Assembly: GCA_964383325.1 (NCBI GenBank)
Contig: CAYLGY010000017.1
Coordinates: forward strand, 1 to 35,841
Direction: 5' to 3'
Source: CAYLGY01 sp964383325
GTDB taxonomy: Bacteria; Pseudomonadota; Alphaproteobacteria; Rhizobiales; Rhizobiaceae
Length of the DNA stretch: 35,841 bases
Made by a program: the position numbers and the translations under genes. Shown one piece after another: positions 1 through 8,120 of the stretch. The notes under the pieces are model-generated. The model worked only from the letters and a program-made list of their open reading frames with translations. It did not search any database and was not told where the DNA came from. How positions within the stretch are numbered: position 1 is the first letter of the stretch; each line of letters starts with the position of its first letter.

Positions 1-577
1 GCACCTTGCCGCCGAGATGGCCGCACTTCTTCTCCGATGCCAGCTGGTCCTCGAAATGCACGCCGGCGACGCCGGCCTCTATATAGGCCTTCATGATCTC
101 GAATGCGTTCAGCGGACCGCCAAAGCCGGCTTCCGCATCGGCCACGATCGGCGCGAACCAGGTCTCGACCGAGAGGCCATTGCCTTCGGACACCTCGATC
201 TGGTCGGCGCGCTGCAAGGTCCGGTTGATCCTGCGCGCCAGTTCCGGGCCTGCATTGGCGGGGTAGAGCGACTGGTCGGGATACATGGCCGAGGCCGTAT
301 TGGCATCGGCGGCGACCTGCCAGCCGGACAGATAGATCGCCTTGAGGCCGGCCCTGACCATCTGCATCGCCTGGTTGCCGGAGAGCGCGCCGAGCGCGTT
401 GACGAAATCATCCTCTTGCAACAGCTTCCAGAGCCGGTTGGCGCCCATCTCGGCCAGGGAATGGCGGATCTCGACCGAGCCGCGCAGCCGGACGACGTCA
501 GCGGGCGTGAAACTCCGTTCGATCCCGTCGAAACGTCCGGGGACAGCGGAAGGGACGAGGCTGTAAAAGTCTGTCAT
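1..577 (-). CDS. aceA: Isocitrate lyase, N-terminal part (gene continues past the window start)
   Basis: Splits isocitrate into glyoxylate and succinate, the first step of the glyoxylate bypass, in the cytoplasm. The 192 codons in view begin MTDFYSLVPS and include the isocitrate-lyase stretch SGWQVAADANT and, at the cut edge, KKCGHLGGKV, the family active-site signature with its catalytic cysteine at residue 185. The 3' half lies outside the window. The ATG at 577-575 gives the expected family N-terminus. The gene is divergent from a ScfR/RamB-type regulator, whose family is known to control acetate and short-chain acyl metabolism, so local control is likely. Identification is secure; only completeness is unknown. 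Confidence 0.96.
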   Translation of the reverse strand, partial: MTDFYSLVPSAVPGRFDGIERSFTPADVVRLRGSVEIRHSLAEMGANRLWKLLQEDDFVNALGALSGNQAMQMVRAGLKAIYLSGWQVAADANTASAMYPDQSLYPANAGPELARRINRTLQRADQIEVSEGNGLSVETWFAPIVADAEAGFGGPLNAFEIMKAYIEAGVAGVHFEDQLASEKKCGHLGGKV

Positions 578-656
578 GCCAGATACTCCATGTGCAAGCA
601 ATCCATCAGCATTCCTTGACAGATTTACGCTGCACTGCGGCATTAGGCGATGAATC

Positions 657-762
657 GCTGCAAATTCGGCGGGAAAATCGGGTGGCGATGTATTGTGTTT
701 TCGCCGAGGGGCTGTAAATTTGTAAATTCGGTAAAGCCTGCGGGCGTGTAGCGGTTTGTAAA
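657..762. promoter_or_regulatory. Divergent aceA/scfR control region with repeated TGYAAATTCGG and TTTGTAAA boxes
   Basis: The 184-bp gap between aceA and the regulator gene holds TGCAAATTCGG at 659-669 and TGTAAATTCGG at 721-731. TTTGTAAA occurs at 719-726 and again at 755-762, where it runs into the regulator's start codon, 36 bp apart. RamB of Corynebacterium binds TTTGCAAA-like sites, so these are reasonable operators for the adjacent ScfR/RamB-like protein. That assignment is inference; the repeats themselves are seen directly. Confidence 0.5.
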
Positions 763-2222
763 TGGCAGAGCGCAAGATTTTTGCCGGGCCCCGTATCCGG
801 CGCATCCGCATGGCGCGCGGACTGACCCAGGCGGCCATGGCGTCGGCGCTCGGCATTTCGCCCTCCTATCTCAATCTGATCGAACGCAACCAGCGCCCGC
901 TCACGGTGCAATTGCTGATGAAGCTGGCGGCGGTCTTCCAGCTCGAGCCGGACGAGCTCCATGGGGGAGGTGCGAGCGGAACGCTTGCCGCCCTGCGCGA
1001 AGTCTTCGCCGATCCGCTGCTATCAGGAGAACTGCCGGGCGAGCAGGAGCTGATCGATCTTGCCGAGGCGGCGCCAAATGCAGCCGCCGGCATGGTGCGG
1101 CTCTATCGTGCCTATCGCGAGCGCGGCGACCGGCTGAGCGATCTTGCGGACCTGCTGGCGCAGGAGGGCCACCAGACCGCCTTGTCCGCTGCTCGCCTGC
1201 CGGTGGACGAGGTCCGGGACCAGATCGCCTTCCGGCCCTATCACTTTGCCCGCATCGAGGAGGAGGCCGAAGCCTTCCATGCGCTGCTGAAGCCGGAAGA
1301 GGGGCTGATGCAGGCGCTGCGGGCCTGGCTGGCAAGGGAGCATGGCACCACCGTGCGGACGCTGCCGGTCACCACAATGCCGGACATGCGGCGGCGCTAT
1401 GATCGGCATTCCAAGCGCCTGTTCATCTCCGAGCGCCTGTCGCCATTCGACCAGCTGCGCGAGGTCGCGACGGAAGCGATGATGCTGCGGGCGGAGGTTG
1501 CGATCTCCGCCGAGATCGAGGCCATGCGGCTCTCGAGCGACGAGGCTCGCCGGCTCGCCCGCTTCGAGCTTGGCCGTTATGGCGCGCACGCCTTGATGAT
1601 GCCCTATGGCGCCTTTCACGATGCCGCGCTGCGAAGCCGTTATGATATCGACATTCTTCGCGCCCGTTTCGGCGTTTCCTTCGCGCAGGCGGGAAACCGG
1701 CTGGTCATGCTGGCGCGCGCCGGGGCTTCCGGGGTGCCTTTCTTCCTCCTGGAAATCGACCATGCCGGCAACCGTCTGCGCCGGGCGGGTGCCGAAGGCT
1801 ATCCGCAACAGCGCTTCGGGGGCGAATGCCCCAGGCTCCTGGTGCATTCGGCCTTCGCCCAGCCGGGTCAGTTGCTGGTGGAGGCCGTGGAAATGCCTGA
1901 TGGAAGCCGCTTCCTGACGATTGCGCGGACCCTGGAAGGGCCGCAGGGTGCCTTTGGCGAGCGTCCACGGCGTACTGCGCTCTTGCTCGGGTGCGACTTC
2001 TCCTATCGGGACGAGACGGTCTATGGCGCTGCCTTGCCGGCCGGAGGCGACAGCCGGAACCCAAGGGGCTCGCCCGTCGCGACGGTCCCTGCCGTGCCGA
2101 TCGGCCCGTCCTGCCGGCTCTGCGAGCGGCGTGGCTGCATATCGCGTGCGGAGCCGCCCGTCACGCAGCCACTCGGCCTTGATGAGATGGTGACGGGAAT
2201 GTCGCTGTTCGATTTCCGCTGA
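762..2222 (+). CDS. ScfR/RamB-like short-chain acyl transcriptional regulator (XRE family)
   Basis: A 486-aa cytoplasmic DNA-binding regulator. Residues about 8-65 form an XRE helix-turn-helix (RIRRIRMARGLTQAAMA, then SYLNLIERNQRPL). The middle resembles the ImmA/IrrE-like domain of this family (SDEARRLARFELGRYGAHALMMPYG), and the C-terminus carries the family cysteine cluster C451-x2-C454-x4-C459 followed by RAEPPVTQPLG. I see no HExxH zinc-protease motif where IrrE proteases have one, so the middle domain is probably a ligand or structural domain rather than a peptidase. Relatives control glyoxylate-cycle, propionate or acetate genes in response to acyl-CoA state. The divergent isocitrate lyase gene fits that role. 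The start codon overlaps a TTTGTAAA box, which would suit autoregulation. Confidence 0.88.
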   Translation: MAERKIFAGPRIRRIRMARGLTQAAMASALGISPSYLNLIERNQRPLTVQLLMKLAAVFQLEPDELHGGGASGTLAALREVFADPLLSGELPGEQELIDLAEAAPNAAAGMVRLYRAYRERGDRLSDLADLLAQEGHQTALSAARLPVDEVRDQIAFRPYHFARIEEEAEAFHALLKPEEGLMQALRAWLAREHGTTVRTLPVTTMPDMRRRYDRHSKRLFISERLSPFDQLREVATEAMMLRAEVAISAEIEAMRLSSDEARRLARFELGRYGAHALMMPYGAFHDAALRSRYDIDILRARFGVSFAQAGNRLVMLARAGASGVPFFLLEIDHAGNRLRRAGAEGYPQQRFGGECPRLLVHSAFAQPGQLLVEAVEMPDGSRFLTIARTLEGPQGAFGERPRRTALLLGCDFSYRDETVYGAALPAGGDSRNPRGSPVATVPAVPIGPSCRLCERRGCISRAEPPVTQPLGLDEMVTGMSLFDFR

Positions 2223-2325
2223 ACTTTCGGGCATTTTGCGCGTTGGGCCATACTGCCCTGTTCATGGCCGGGTCAGTCCGGTCATGTCACGATGCAGCGT
2301 TCACGAAGCCCATGGAGGCAAGACG

Positions 2326-2691
2326 ATGCAACCCTTTCGCCTACCCCTGCTGGCGGCCTTCACAGCGGCGGTCCTCGCCCTGCCGGTCGCATCAGCGGAT
2401 GCGCACAGACATCATCGCTGGCATGGCGGGGACGCCGCCGGTGCTTTCGCGCTCGGCATCATTTCCGGCGCCGTGATCGGTCAGGCGCTGGCGCCGCGAG
2501 CTCAGTACCGGGCGCCCTATGGCTATTGCTATGATCCGTATGGCCGGACTTATTTGTGCGACGACTGGCGTGCCTATGGTGACGGACCGCATTACCGGAT
2601 GGTGCCGCGGGCCGATCCGTATTTCCGGCACCATGACCGGATCATGAGTGAGCATGAATATTACGAGCGCCAGCGCCAGGATCAGCGCTGA
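2326..2691 (+). CDS. Small exported protein of unknown function
   Basis: A 121-aa protein with a clear signal peptide (MQPFRLPLLAAFTAAVLALP, likely cut after the A-S-A-D-A region). It then has a His-rich stretch (HRHHRWHGG), a glycine-zipper-like hydrophobic segment (ALGIISGAVIGQALA), and a Tyr/Asp-rich tail with two cysteines (YGYCYDPYGRTYLCDDW) that could form a disulfide. The layout resembles the small BA14K-like and YXWGXW-type envelope proteins common in rhizobia, but I cannot assign a family. The start was chosen at the ATG behind a good ribosome site (GGAGG at 2314-2318); longer readings lack a signal peptide. It meets ispA tail to tail with no gap between stop codons. Confidence 0.75.
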   Translation: MQPFRLPLLAAFTAAVLALPVASADAHRHHRWHGGDAAGAFALGIISGAVIGQALAPRAQYRAPYGYCYDPYGRTYLCDDWRAYGDGPHYRMVPRADPYFRHHDRIMSEHEYYERQRQDQR

Positions 2692-3603
2692 TCAGCGGTC
2701 GCGGCCGGCGACGAACCGCGCCGCGGCAGCGAGGGTTCGCGCGCGGGATCCGTAGGGCATAAGCAACTCGATGGCTTGCGTCACCAGCCCGTCGAGCTGG
2801 CGACGCGCCCATTCGAGCCCATGGAGGCTGGTGAGGGTGGCCTTGCCGGCCGCATCGTCCTTGCCCGTCGCCTTGCCGATCCGGGCCGCATCGCCTGTCG
2901 CGTCGAGGAGGTCGTCGGCAATCTGGAACGCCAGCCCGATGGCCGATCCGAATTCCGCCATCCGCTCACGGTCGTCCGCCGGGGCGGCGCCGATGATTGC
3001 GCCGGCCTCGCAGGCAAAGCGGAACAGCGCGCCGGTCTTCATGGCCTGGAGCTGGATGATGCCGGCTTCACGCGGCGCTGCGCCCGTGGCCGACAGATCG
3101 AGCATCTGCCCGCCGGCCATGCCGCCGAGGCCCGCCGCGCGGGCGAGGGCCAGCACGAGTTCGCTCTTGCGACCCGAGTCCAATTCGGTATCGGCATCCG
3201 CCAGGACATCGAAAGCCAGGGTCAGCAGGCTGTCGCCGGCGAGGATCGCGGTCGCCTCGTCGAAGGCGCGATGCACGGTCGGCCGCCCCCGGCGCAAATC
3301 GTCATCGTCCATCGCCGGCAAGTCATCATGAATCAATGAGTAACAATGCACGCATTCCAGCGCCGCGGCCACCCGGATCACGGGATCTCCGGAACTGCCG
3401 AACAGCGCCGCTGACTCGATCAGAAAGAACGGGCGCAGGCGCTTGCCGCCATTCAGCGCGCCGTGCCGCATCGCGGCCAGCAATCGCTCCGGCCGGGCAA
3501 TCTCGCCCGTGCGGATCTGCGGCTGCAGCAATTGCGCGATGCAGGTTTCGACGCGCCTTGCCGTCTGCAGGAGTTTCGGGGGAAGTTCGTCCTGACTGCT
3601 CAT
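2692..3603 (-). CDS. ispA: Polyprenyl synthetase, probably farnesyl diphosphate synthase
   Basis: Condenses isopentenyl diphosphate with allylic diphosphates, supplying C15 (possibly C20) precursors for quinones, undecaprenol and hopanoids. The 303-aa protein has GGKRLRPF, the first Asp-rich motif DDLPAMDDD at residues 93-101, KTGALFRF, and the second Asp-rich motif DDLLD at 230-234 with a nearby GKATGKD. Two residues sit between the Asp pairs of the first motif (DDxxxxD type), as in bacterial short-chain synthases. An upstream TTG would add 22 residues that look like intergenic sequence, so the ATG at 3603-3601 was chosen. The small exonuclease subunit gene xseB, often upstream of ispA, is absent here. 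Chain length cannot be settled from sequence alone. Confidence 0.88.
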   Translation of the reverse strand: MSSQDELPPKLLQTARRVETCIAQLLQPQIRTGEIARPERLLAAMRHGALNGGKRLRPFFLIESAALFGSSGDPVIRVAAALECVHCYSLIHDDLPAMDDDDLRRGRPTVHRAFDEATAILAGDSLLTLAFDVLADADTELDSGRKSELVLALARAAGLGGMAGGQMLDLSATGAAPREAGIIQLQAMKTGALFRFACEAGAIIGAAPADDRERMAEFGSAIGLAFQIADDLLDATGDAARIGKATGKDDAAGKATLTSLHGLEWARRQLDGLVTQAIELLMPYGSRARTLAAAARFVAGRDR

Positions 3604-3772
3604 GTCCCGGTCGATGGCCGCTAATTTGCTGAAAATCAAGTCCTGCCAGCCAGGGATTCGCAGTTGCACCCGATTTCAGGCAAAGGTATCGAAAGGATGC
3701 ATCCTGCAGACGGGAGTGGAGCTTGTCGGTACGGGACGGAAGGGAAAGCCTGGCGGGGCCGGTTCGCAGGTG

Positions 3773-4480
3773 ATGGCATGGCTCTCCGGATGGCGCAGCT
3801 GGCTGCGGCGGGTCCTGCTGGCCTTGCTGGTCGTCGCATTGATTCCCGTGTTCCTGACCCTGGTCTATGCCATCCCGAATGTGCATCCGCTCTCGACGCT
3901 CATGGTGCGGGACATGGTGTTGCTGCGCGAGGTCGATCGCCGCTGGGTGCCTCTTGAAGAGGTCGCCCCGGTGCTGGTCGCCTCGGTGACCATGTCGGAG
4001 GATGGGCAGTTCTGCAGCCACCGCGGCATCGATCTCGGCGCGCTCAACGAGGTGCTCGCCGACTTCATGGAAGGGGGGAGCCCGCGCGGCGCCTCCACGA
4101 TACCGATGCAGACGGCCAAGAACCTCTTTCTCTGGCACGGACGTTCCTATGTGCGCAAGGTGCTGGAATTGCCGCTGGCGATCTATCTCGACGCCGTCCT
4201 GTCGAAACGGCGGATCCTGGAAATCTATCTGAATATCGCCGAATGGGGGCCGGGCATCTATGGGATAGAGGCGGCAGCGCAGCATCATTTCGGCCGTTCG
4301 GCGGCAAGACTGTCGGCTCGCCAGGCGGCGCTGCTGGCGGTGACGCTGCCCAATCCGCATCAGCGCAACCCGGCAAGCCCGGGCGCCACGCTCAACCGGC
4401 TCGCGAACATCATCCAGAAGCGGGCCGCCGGCGCCGGCGGGCATCTCGAATGTCTGCGCGGCGGATCGTCCTCGAGCTAA
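3773..4480 (+). CDS. mtgA: Monofunctional biosynthetic peptidoglycan transglycosylase
   Basis: Polymerises lipid II into glycan strands at the outer face of the inner membrane. The 235-aa protein starts with a short basic stretch and one membrane anchor (residues about 12-34, LLALLVVALIPVFLTLVYAI), followed by a GT51 domain. Visible GT51 motifs are SEDGQFCSHRGID with catalytic Glu76, GASTIPMQTAKNLFLW, and KRRILEIYLNIAEWGPGIYGIEAAA. No transpeptidase domain follows, as expected for MtgA. The ATG at 3773 gives the normal family length; an extended reading to 3602 would run into the divergent ispA start. Adjacent rpmF is the usual rhizobial neighbour. Confidence 0.94.
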   Translation: MAWLSGWRSWLRRVLLALLVVALIPVFLTLVYAIPNVHPLSTLMVRDMVLLREVDRRWVPLEEVAPVLVASVTMSEDGQFCSHRGIDLGALNEVLADFMEGGSPRGASTIPMQTAKNLFLWHGRSYVRKVLELPLAIYLDAVLSKRRILEIYLNIAEWGPGIYGIEAAAQHHFGRSAARLSARQAALLAVTLPNPHQRNPASPGATLNRLANIIQKRAAGAGGHLECLRGGSSSS

Positions 4481-4603
4481 AAAAATGCCGGCGGGCGCTG
4501 GTAAAATCCGGCGCCGCATTGTATAGGCCACGCAACCATCATGACATGCGGCCAATCTCCTCGCGCCTGGCGGCGGAGGTGTGGGTCGAACCGGAGCGAT
4601 ACA

Positions 4604-4786
4604 ATGGCAGTACCGAAGAGAAAGACATCGCCTTCCCGGCGCGGCATGCGCCGGTCAGCTGACGGGCTCAAGGCGCCTACCTATGTCGAGGACAAGGATT
4701 CGGGCGAATTGCGCCGTCCGCATCACATTGACCTGAAGAGCGGGACCTATCGCGGCCGTCAGGTTCTGGAGCCGAAGGAATCCTGA
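4604..4786 (+). CDS. rpmF: 50S ribosomal protein L32
   Basis: A 60-aa structural protein of the large ribosomal subunit, beginning MAVPKRKTSPSRRGMRRSAD, the conserved L32 N-terminus, followed by the RRPHHIDLKSGTYRGRQV region typical of alphaproteobacterial L32. The zinc-binding cysteines of some L32 proteins are absent, so this is the Cys-less form. A ribosome site (GGAG at 4593-4596) precedes the ATG. The 123-bp gap after mtgA contains an A-rich and GC-hairpin stretch that may hold its own promoter. Length and sequence make the call certain. Confidence 0.97.
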   Translation: MAVPKRKTSPSRRGMRRSADGLKAPTYVEDKDSGELRRPHHIDLKSGTYRGRQVLEPKES

Positions 4787-4865
4787 GCCGGGTTCCCGCT
4801 GCCGGGGCAGTCTCTGCCGGGAGACGCGTCACGACAAATTCGCAGGAGTGAGCAGCGAGACGGTC

Positions 4866-5267
4866 ATGTTTCATATTCCGTTGCTCATCCTGCCCCTGAT
4901 CCTGTTCAATCTCGGATTGGCCGGCGTTCTCGGCGGGGGTCCCGGCGGCCCGTGGGAGCAGCAGGTATTCTCGCTCGCCATGATTTCAGGCGGGTACTGG
5001 ACAATGAAGATGTCCGACCTGATGGTGCTCACTGCACTCATCCTGCTCTTCTTCGAAATCACCAAGTCGACGCGCACTTCGAACCGTTCCGTTGTCGACC
5101 ATCTGCTTTCCACATTCGTTTTCATTGCTTTTCTGGTCGAGTTCCTGCTGGTGCCGGGCGCGGCAACTTCGCTCTTCTTCGTCCTGATGACGATTTCGCT
5201 GCTGGATGTGCTGGCCGGGTTCTTCGTGTCTATCCGTGCCGCGGGCAGGGACGTGAACCTGTTGTAG
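4866..5267 (+). CDS. Four-helix inner-membrane protein of unknown function
   Basis: A 133-aa hydrophobic protein with four likely transmembrane segments: about residues 3-24, 41-63, 78-97 and 101-122. Short polar loops separate them (EITKSTRTSNRSVVDH between helices 2 and 3) and the tail is IRAAGRDVN. I recognise no catalytic motif. It lies between rpmF and the phaR-phaA-phaB genes. The ATG at 4866 was preferred; a GTG at 4848 would add six residues. Its stop codon TAG (5265-5267) is also the first part of a palindromic repeat unit. Coding status is well supported by the regular hydrophobic pattern; function is unknown. Confidence 0.75.
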   Translation: MFHIPLLILPLILFNLGLAGVLGGGPGGPWEQQVFSLAMISGGYWTMKMSDLMVLTALILLFFEITKSTRTSNRSVVDHLLSTFVFIAFLVEFLLVPGAATSLFFVLMTISLLDVLAGFFVSIRAAGRDVNLL

Positions 5268-5342
5268 CGCATGATCCCGGAAATTGGTTTGCGCTTTCCG
5301 GACAAGATCATGCGCCAGCAGGGAGTGGATGATCCCGGAAAG
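5267..5342. repeat. REP-like palindromic element, one full unit plus a truncated second unit
   Basis: Left arm GCGCATGATC at 5267-5276 pairs perfectly with GATCATGCGC at 5306-5315. Inside this, CCGGAAA at 5277-5283 pairs with TTTCCGG at 5295-5301, leaving a small loop and a 4-nt bulge (5302-5305). A second unit begins at 5329 (ATGATCCCGGAAAG) but stops after 14 matching bases. The spacing between unit starts is 58 bp. The element fills the space between the convergent membrane-protein gene and phaR and may serve as a bidirectional transcript end. Confidence 0.88.
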
Positions 5343-5365
5343 GCCGTGAGGGTGTGGCCCCTCCT

Positions 5366-5938
5366 CTATCTGCGGGTCAGCTCGTCGATCTTGCGCTGCA
5401 TCTCGGAAATCTGCTCGCGCAACTCGGCGAGGTCGTCCGGCGCCGGCCTTTCCGCCTCCTGGGCCCGCGTGCTGAACGGGGCAAAGAGGTTCATCGCGTT
5501 CTGGAACACCTCGATATTGCGCCGCGTCTGTTCTTCCAGCGCTTTCAGCGGCTGTTCGAGCGGGCCGGCAGCTTCGCCGAACATGGCTTTCATCTGCTCG
5601 CGCAGGCGTTCCTGCTCGCGGGTGAAGGCAGCCATGGACTGTTCCAGATAGGTCGGAACGATTGCCTGCATCTGGTCGCCGTAGAAGCTGATGAGCTGGC
5701 GCAGGAACGACACGGGCAGCATATTCTGCCCTTCCTTGCCTTCGAGTTCGAAAATGATCTGCGTCAGAACGGCATGGGTGATGTCCTCGCCGGTCTTCGC
5801 GTCCTGGACAATGAACTCCTCTCCCCGTTTTACCATGTCCGCGAGGTCGTCCAGCGTGACATAGGTACTGGTTCCGGTATTGTAGAGTCTCCGGTTCGCA
5901 TATTTCTTGATCGTAACCGGACCCTTCTTGTCCGCCAT
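5366..5938 (-). CDS. phaR: Polyhydroxyalkanoate synthesis repressor PhaR
   Basis: A 190-aa regulator that in relatives (phaR/aniA) senses PHA granules and represses phasin and pha genes. The N-terminal DNA-binding domain is obvious (TIKKYANRRLYNTGTSTYVT, then LADMVKRGEEFIVQDAKTGEDIT, residues about 8-55). The granule-associated region follows (ILTQ-like helix, LPVSFLRQLISFYGDQMQ), and then a long charged helical tail (QEAERPAPDDLAELREQISEMQRKIDEL). The ATG at 5938-5936 has an excellent ribosome site (GGGAGG about 9 nt upstream). It diverges from phaA across 201 bp that contain a candidate operator. Gene order matches rhizobial pha loci. Confidence 0.94.
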   Translation of the reverse strand: MADKKGPVTIKKYANRRLYNTGTSTYVTLDDLADMVKRGEEFIVQDAKTGEDITHAVLTQIIFELEGKEGQNMLPVSFLRQLISFYGDQMQAIVPTYLEQSMAAFTREQERLREQMKAMFGEAAGPLEQPLKALEEQTRRNIEVFQNAMNLFAPFSTRAQEAERPAPDDLAELREQISEMQRKIDELTRR

Positions 5939-6020
5939 TTGCAGCCGCCTCCCAGAAGATCGTGTCCCTTGCGCTCGTGCCGGGGAGCATAGGCCAAAAC
6001 CGGGCAGGAGGGAAATGCGT

Positions 6021-6048
6021 TTGTGCATTGCGTCATCGGTAGTATGTT
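6021..6048 (+). promoter_or_regulatory. Candidate phaA promoter with an overlapping PhaR-type operator
   Basis: TTGTGC at 6021-6026 and TATGTT at 6043-6048, 16 bp apart, make a plausible sigma-70 promoter pointing at phaA. The sequence TTGTGCATTGC (6021-6031) covering the -35 box nearly equals TTGTGCAGTGC on the opposite strand at the phasin promoter (16459-16449). A shared element at phaR/phaA and phaP is what a PhaR operator should look like, because PhaR is known to control both. Promoter boxes are by eye. Confidence 0.45.
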
Positions 6049-6139
6049 CCGAGACATCGCCCGGGTGGAAACCTGCCGCAGGAGCTTCCGGCGCCGGGCA
6101 GGAATTGCCGTGCGCGGCAAAGAAACTGGAGCATTGTCC

Positions 6140-7324
6140 ATGCAGAACGCAGATTCCATCGTCATCGCAGGTGCAGCACGAACCCCTGTCGGCGCCTTCA
6201 ATGGCGTCTTTGCAAATGTTCCCGCCCACGAACTCGGCGCCGCCGCGATTCGCGAGGCGCTGGCGCGGGCCGGTGTGGATTCCGGGGAAGTGGACGAGGT
6301 CATTCTCGGCCAGATCCTAGCAGCCGGCCAGGGGCAGAATCCGGCCCGGCAGGCCGCGATGGCGGCCGGCATTCCGCAGGAGGCCACGGCATGGGGCCTC
6401 AACCAGCTTTGCGGATCCGGATTGCGGGCAGTGGCCGTCGGCATGCAGCAGATTCAGGCGGGCGATGCGCGCATCGTGGTGGCGGGCGGCCAGGAATCGA
6501 TGTCGATGGCCCCCCATTGCGCGCATTTGCGTGGCGGCGTGAAGATGGGCAATGTCCAGTTCATCGACACGATGCTCAATGATGCGCTGACGGATGCCTT
6601 CTATGGCTACCATATGGGCATCACCGCCGAAAACATCGCCAATCGCTGGCAGTTGACGCGCGAGGAGCAGGACGCCTTCGCCGTTGCCTCGCAGAACAAG
6701 GCGGAGGCCGCGCAGGAAGCGGGCAGGTTCGCGGACGAGATCGTGCCGGTCACGGTCAAATCACGCAAGGGCGAGACCGTGATCGACCAGGACGAGTACA
6801 TCAAGAAGGGCGTGACGCTCGAGAGCGTCGCCAGGCTCCGCCCGGCCTTTGCGAAGGAAGGAACCGTGACCGCGGGCAATGCTTCGGGGATCAATGATGG
6901 CGGTGCGGCCGTCGTACTGATGCGGGAGAGCGAGGCAGCCCGGCGCGGAATCGAGCCGATGGCGCGCATCGTCTCCTGGGCTACTGCGGGCGTCGATCCA
7001 CAGATCATGGGCACCGGGCCGATTCCCGCATCGCGCAAGGCGCTGGAAAAGGCCGGCTGGTCGATTTCCGATCTCGACCTGGTCGAAGCCAATGAGGCGT
7101 TCGCCGCGCAGGCCTGCGCCGTGAACAAGGATCTCGGCTGGAATCCGGAGATCGTCAATGTCAATGGCGGCGCCATCGCCATCGGGCATCCGGTCGGGGC
7201 GTCGGGCGCGCGCATCCTCAACACGCTCCTCTTCGAGATGCGTCGGAGGAAGGCCGGCAAGGGCCTTGCAACCCTCTGCATCGGCGGCGGCATGGGAGTC
7301 GCCATGTGCGTCGAATCGCTGTAG
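6140..7324 (+). CDS. phaA: Acetyl-CoA C-acetyltransferase (beta-ketothiolase)
   Basis: Condenses two acetyl-CoA to acetoacetyl-CoA, the first committed step of polyhydroxybutyrate synthesis; also reversible in ketone body use. The 394-aa length is typical. The thiolase active site is complete: nucleophile Cys91 in NQLCGSGLRA, NEAFAAQA, His350 in GGAIAIGHPVGASG, and Cys380 in TLCIGGGMG. The ATG at 6140 begins MQNADSIVIAGAARTPVG and follows a TGGAG ribosome site; upstream in-frame sequence is not thiolase-like. phaB follows after 73 bp, and the repressor gene phaR is divergent. PHA synthase (phaC) is not in the window. Confidence 0.96.
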   Translation: MQNADSIVIAGAARTPVGAFNGVFANVPAHELGAAAIREALARAGVDSGEVDEVILGQILAAGQGQNPARQAAMAAGIPQEATAWGLNQLCGSGLRAVAVGMQQIQAGDARIVVAGGQESMSMAPHCAHLRGGVKMGNVQFIDTMLNDALTDAFYGYHMGITAENIANRWQLTREEQDAFAVASQNKAEAAQEAGRFADEIVPVTVKSRKGETVIDQDEYIKKGVTLESVARLRPAFAKEGTVTAGNASGINDGGAAVVLMRESEAARRGIEPMARIVSWATAGVDPQIMGTGPIPASRKALEKAGWSISDLDLVEANEAFAAQACAVNKDLGWNPEIVNVNGGAIAIGHPVGASGARILNTLLFEMRRRKAGKGLATLCIGGGMGVAMCVESL

Positions 7325-7397
7325 ACGCAGCGCTGGCGGCAGAGGGGTGCCGCCAGCCTTCCAGGCAGGATATCACCCATCGGAGGAGGAGATCGAG

Positions 7398-8120
7398 ATG
7401 GTCAGAAGGGCATTGGTGACGGGCGGCACGCGCGGGATCGGGGCCGCGATCTGTCTGGCGCTGCAATCGGCGGGCTACCAGGTCGTTGCCAATTATGCCG
7501 GCAATGAGGAAGCCGCCCGCAAGTTCAGCGGCGAGACGGGCATTCCGGTATTCAAGTGGTCAGTAGCCGATTTCGATTCCTGCGCCGACGGGCTCGCCCG
7601 GGTGGAAGCCGAAACCGGGCCAATTGACATTCTTGTCAACAATGCGGGTATCACGCGGGACACGCCCTTCCACAAGATGGCGCCGGAACAATGGAACGAG
7701 GTGATCGGCACCAACCTCACGGGCCTGTTCAACATGACGCGCCAGGTCTGGCCCGGCATGCGCGAGCGCAAGTTCGGCCGCATCGTCAACATTTCCTCGA
7801 TCAATGGCCAGAAAGGCCAGTTCGGCCAGGTGAACTATTCGGCGGCAAAGGCTGGCGATATCGGCTTCACGCGCGCATTGGCCCAGGAAGGCGCGCGCTT
7901 CAACATCACCGTCAATGCTATCTGCCCCGGCTATATTGCGACGGACATGGTGATGGCTGTGCCCGAGAAGGTTCGGGAATCCATTATCGCGCAAATCCCC
8001 GTCGGGCGTCTGGGCGAGCCGGAGGAAGTCGCGCGGTGCGTGGTCTTTCTTGCCTCCGAGGATGCCGGCTTCATTACCGGCTCCACCCTCTCGGCCAATG
8101 GCGGGCAATATTTCGGTTAG
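7398..8120 (+). CDS. phaB: NADPH-dependent acetoacetyl-CoA reductase
   Basis: Reduces acetoacetyl-CoA to (R)-3-hydroxybutyryl-CoA, the monomer for PHB. The 240-aa short-chain dehydrogenase has the cofactor motif TGGTRGIG near the N-terminus, NNAG in ILVNNAGITRDTPFHKM, and the catalytic Ser134, Tyr147 and Lys151 (NISSINGQKGQFGQVNYSAAK). NISSINGQKGQFGQ is characteristic of PhaB rather than FabG. A strong ribosome site (GGAGGAGGA at 7382-7390) precedes the ATG. It forms an operon with phaA. The stop codon TAG at 8118-8120 is fused to a palindromic repeat unit that starts a tandem array. Confidence 0.95.
   Translation: MVRRALVTGGTRGIGAAICLALQSAGYQVVANYAGNEEAARKFSGETGIPVFKWSVADFDSCADGLARVEAETGPIDILVNNAGITRDTPFHKMAPEQWNEVIGTNLTGLFNMTRQVWPGMRERKFGRIVNISSINGQKGQFGQVNYSAAKAGDIGFTRALAQEGARFNITVNAICPGYIATDMVMAVPEKVRESIIAQIPVGRLGEPEEVARCVVFLASEDAGFITGSTLSANGGQYFG

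Noticed and set aside
1023..2234. A 403-codon minus-strand frame opposite the ScfR-like regulator
   Set aside because: No recognisable motif, while the plus-strand regulator has an intact HTH and conserved cysteine cluster.
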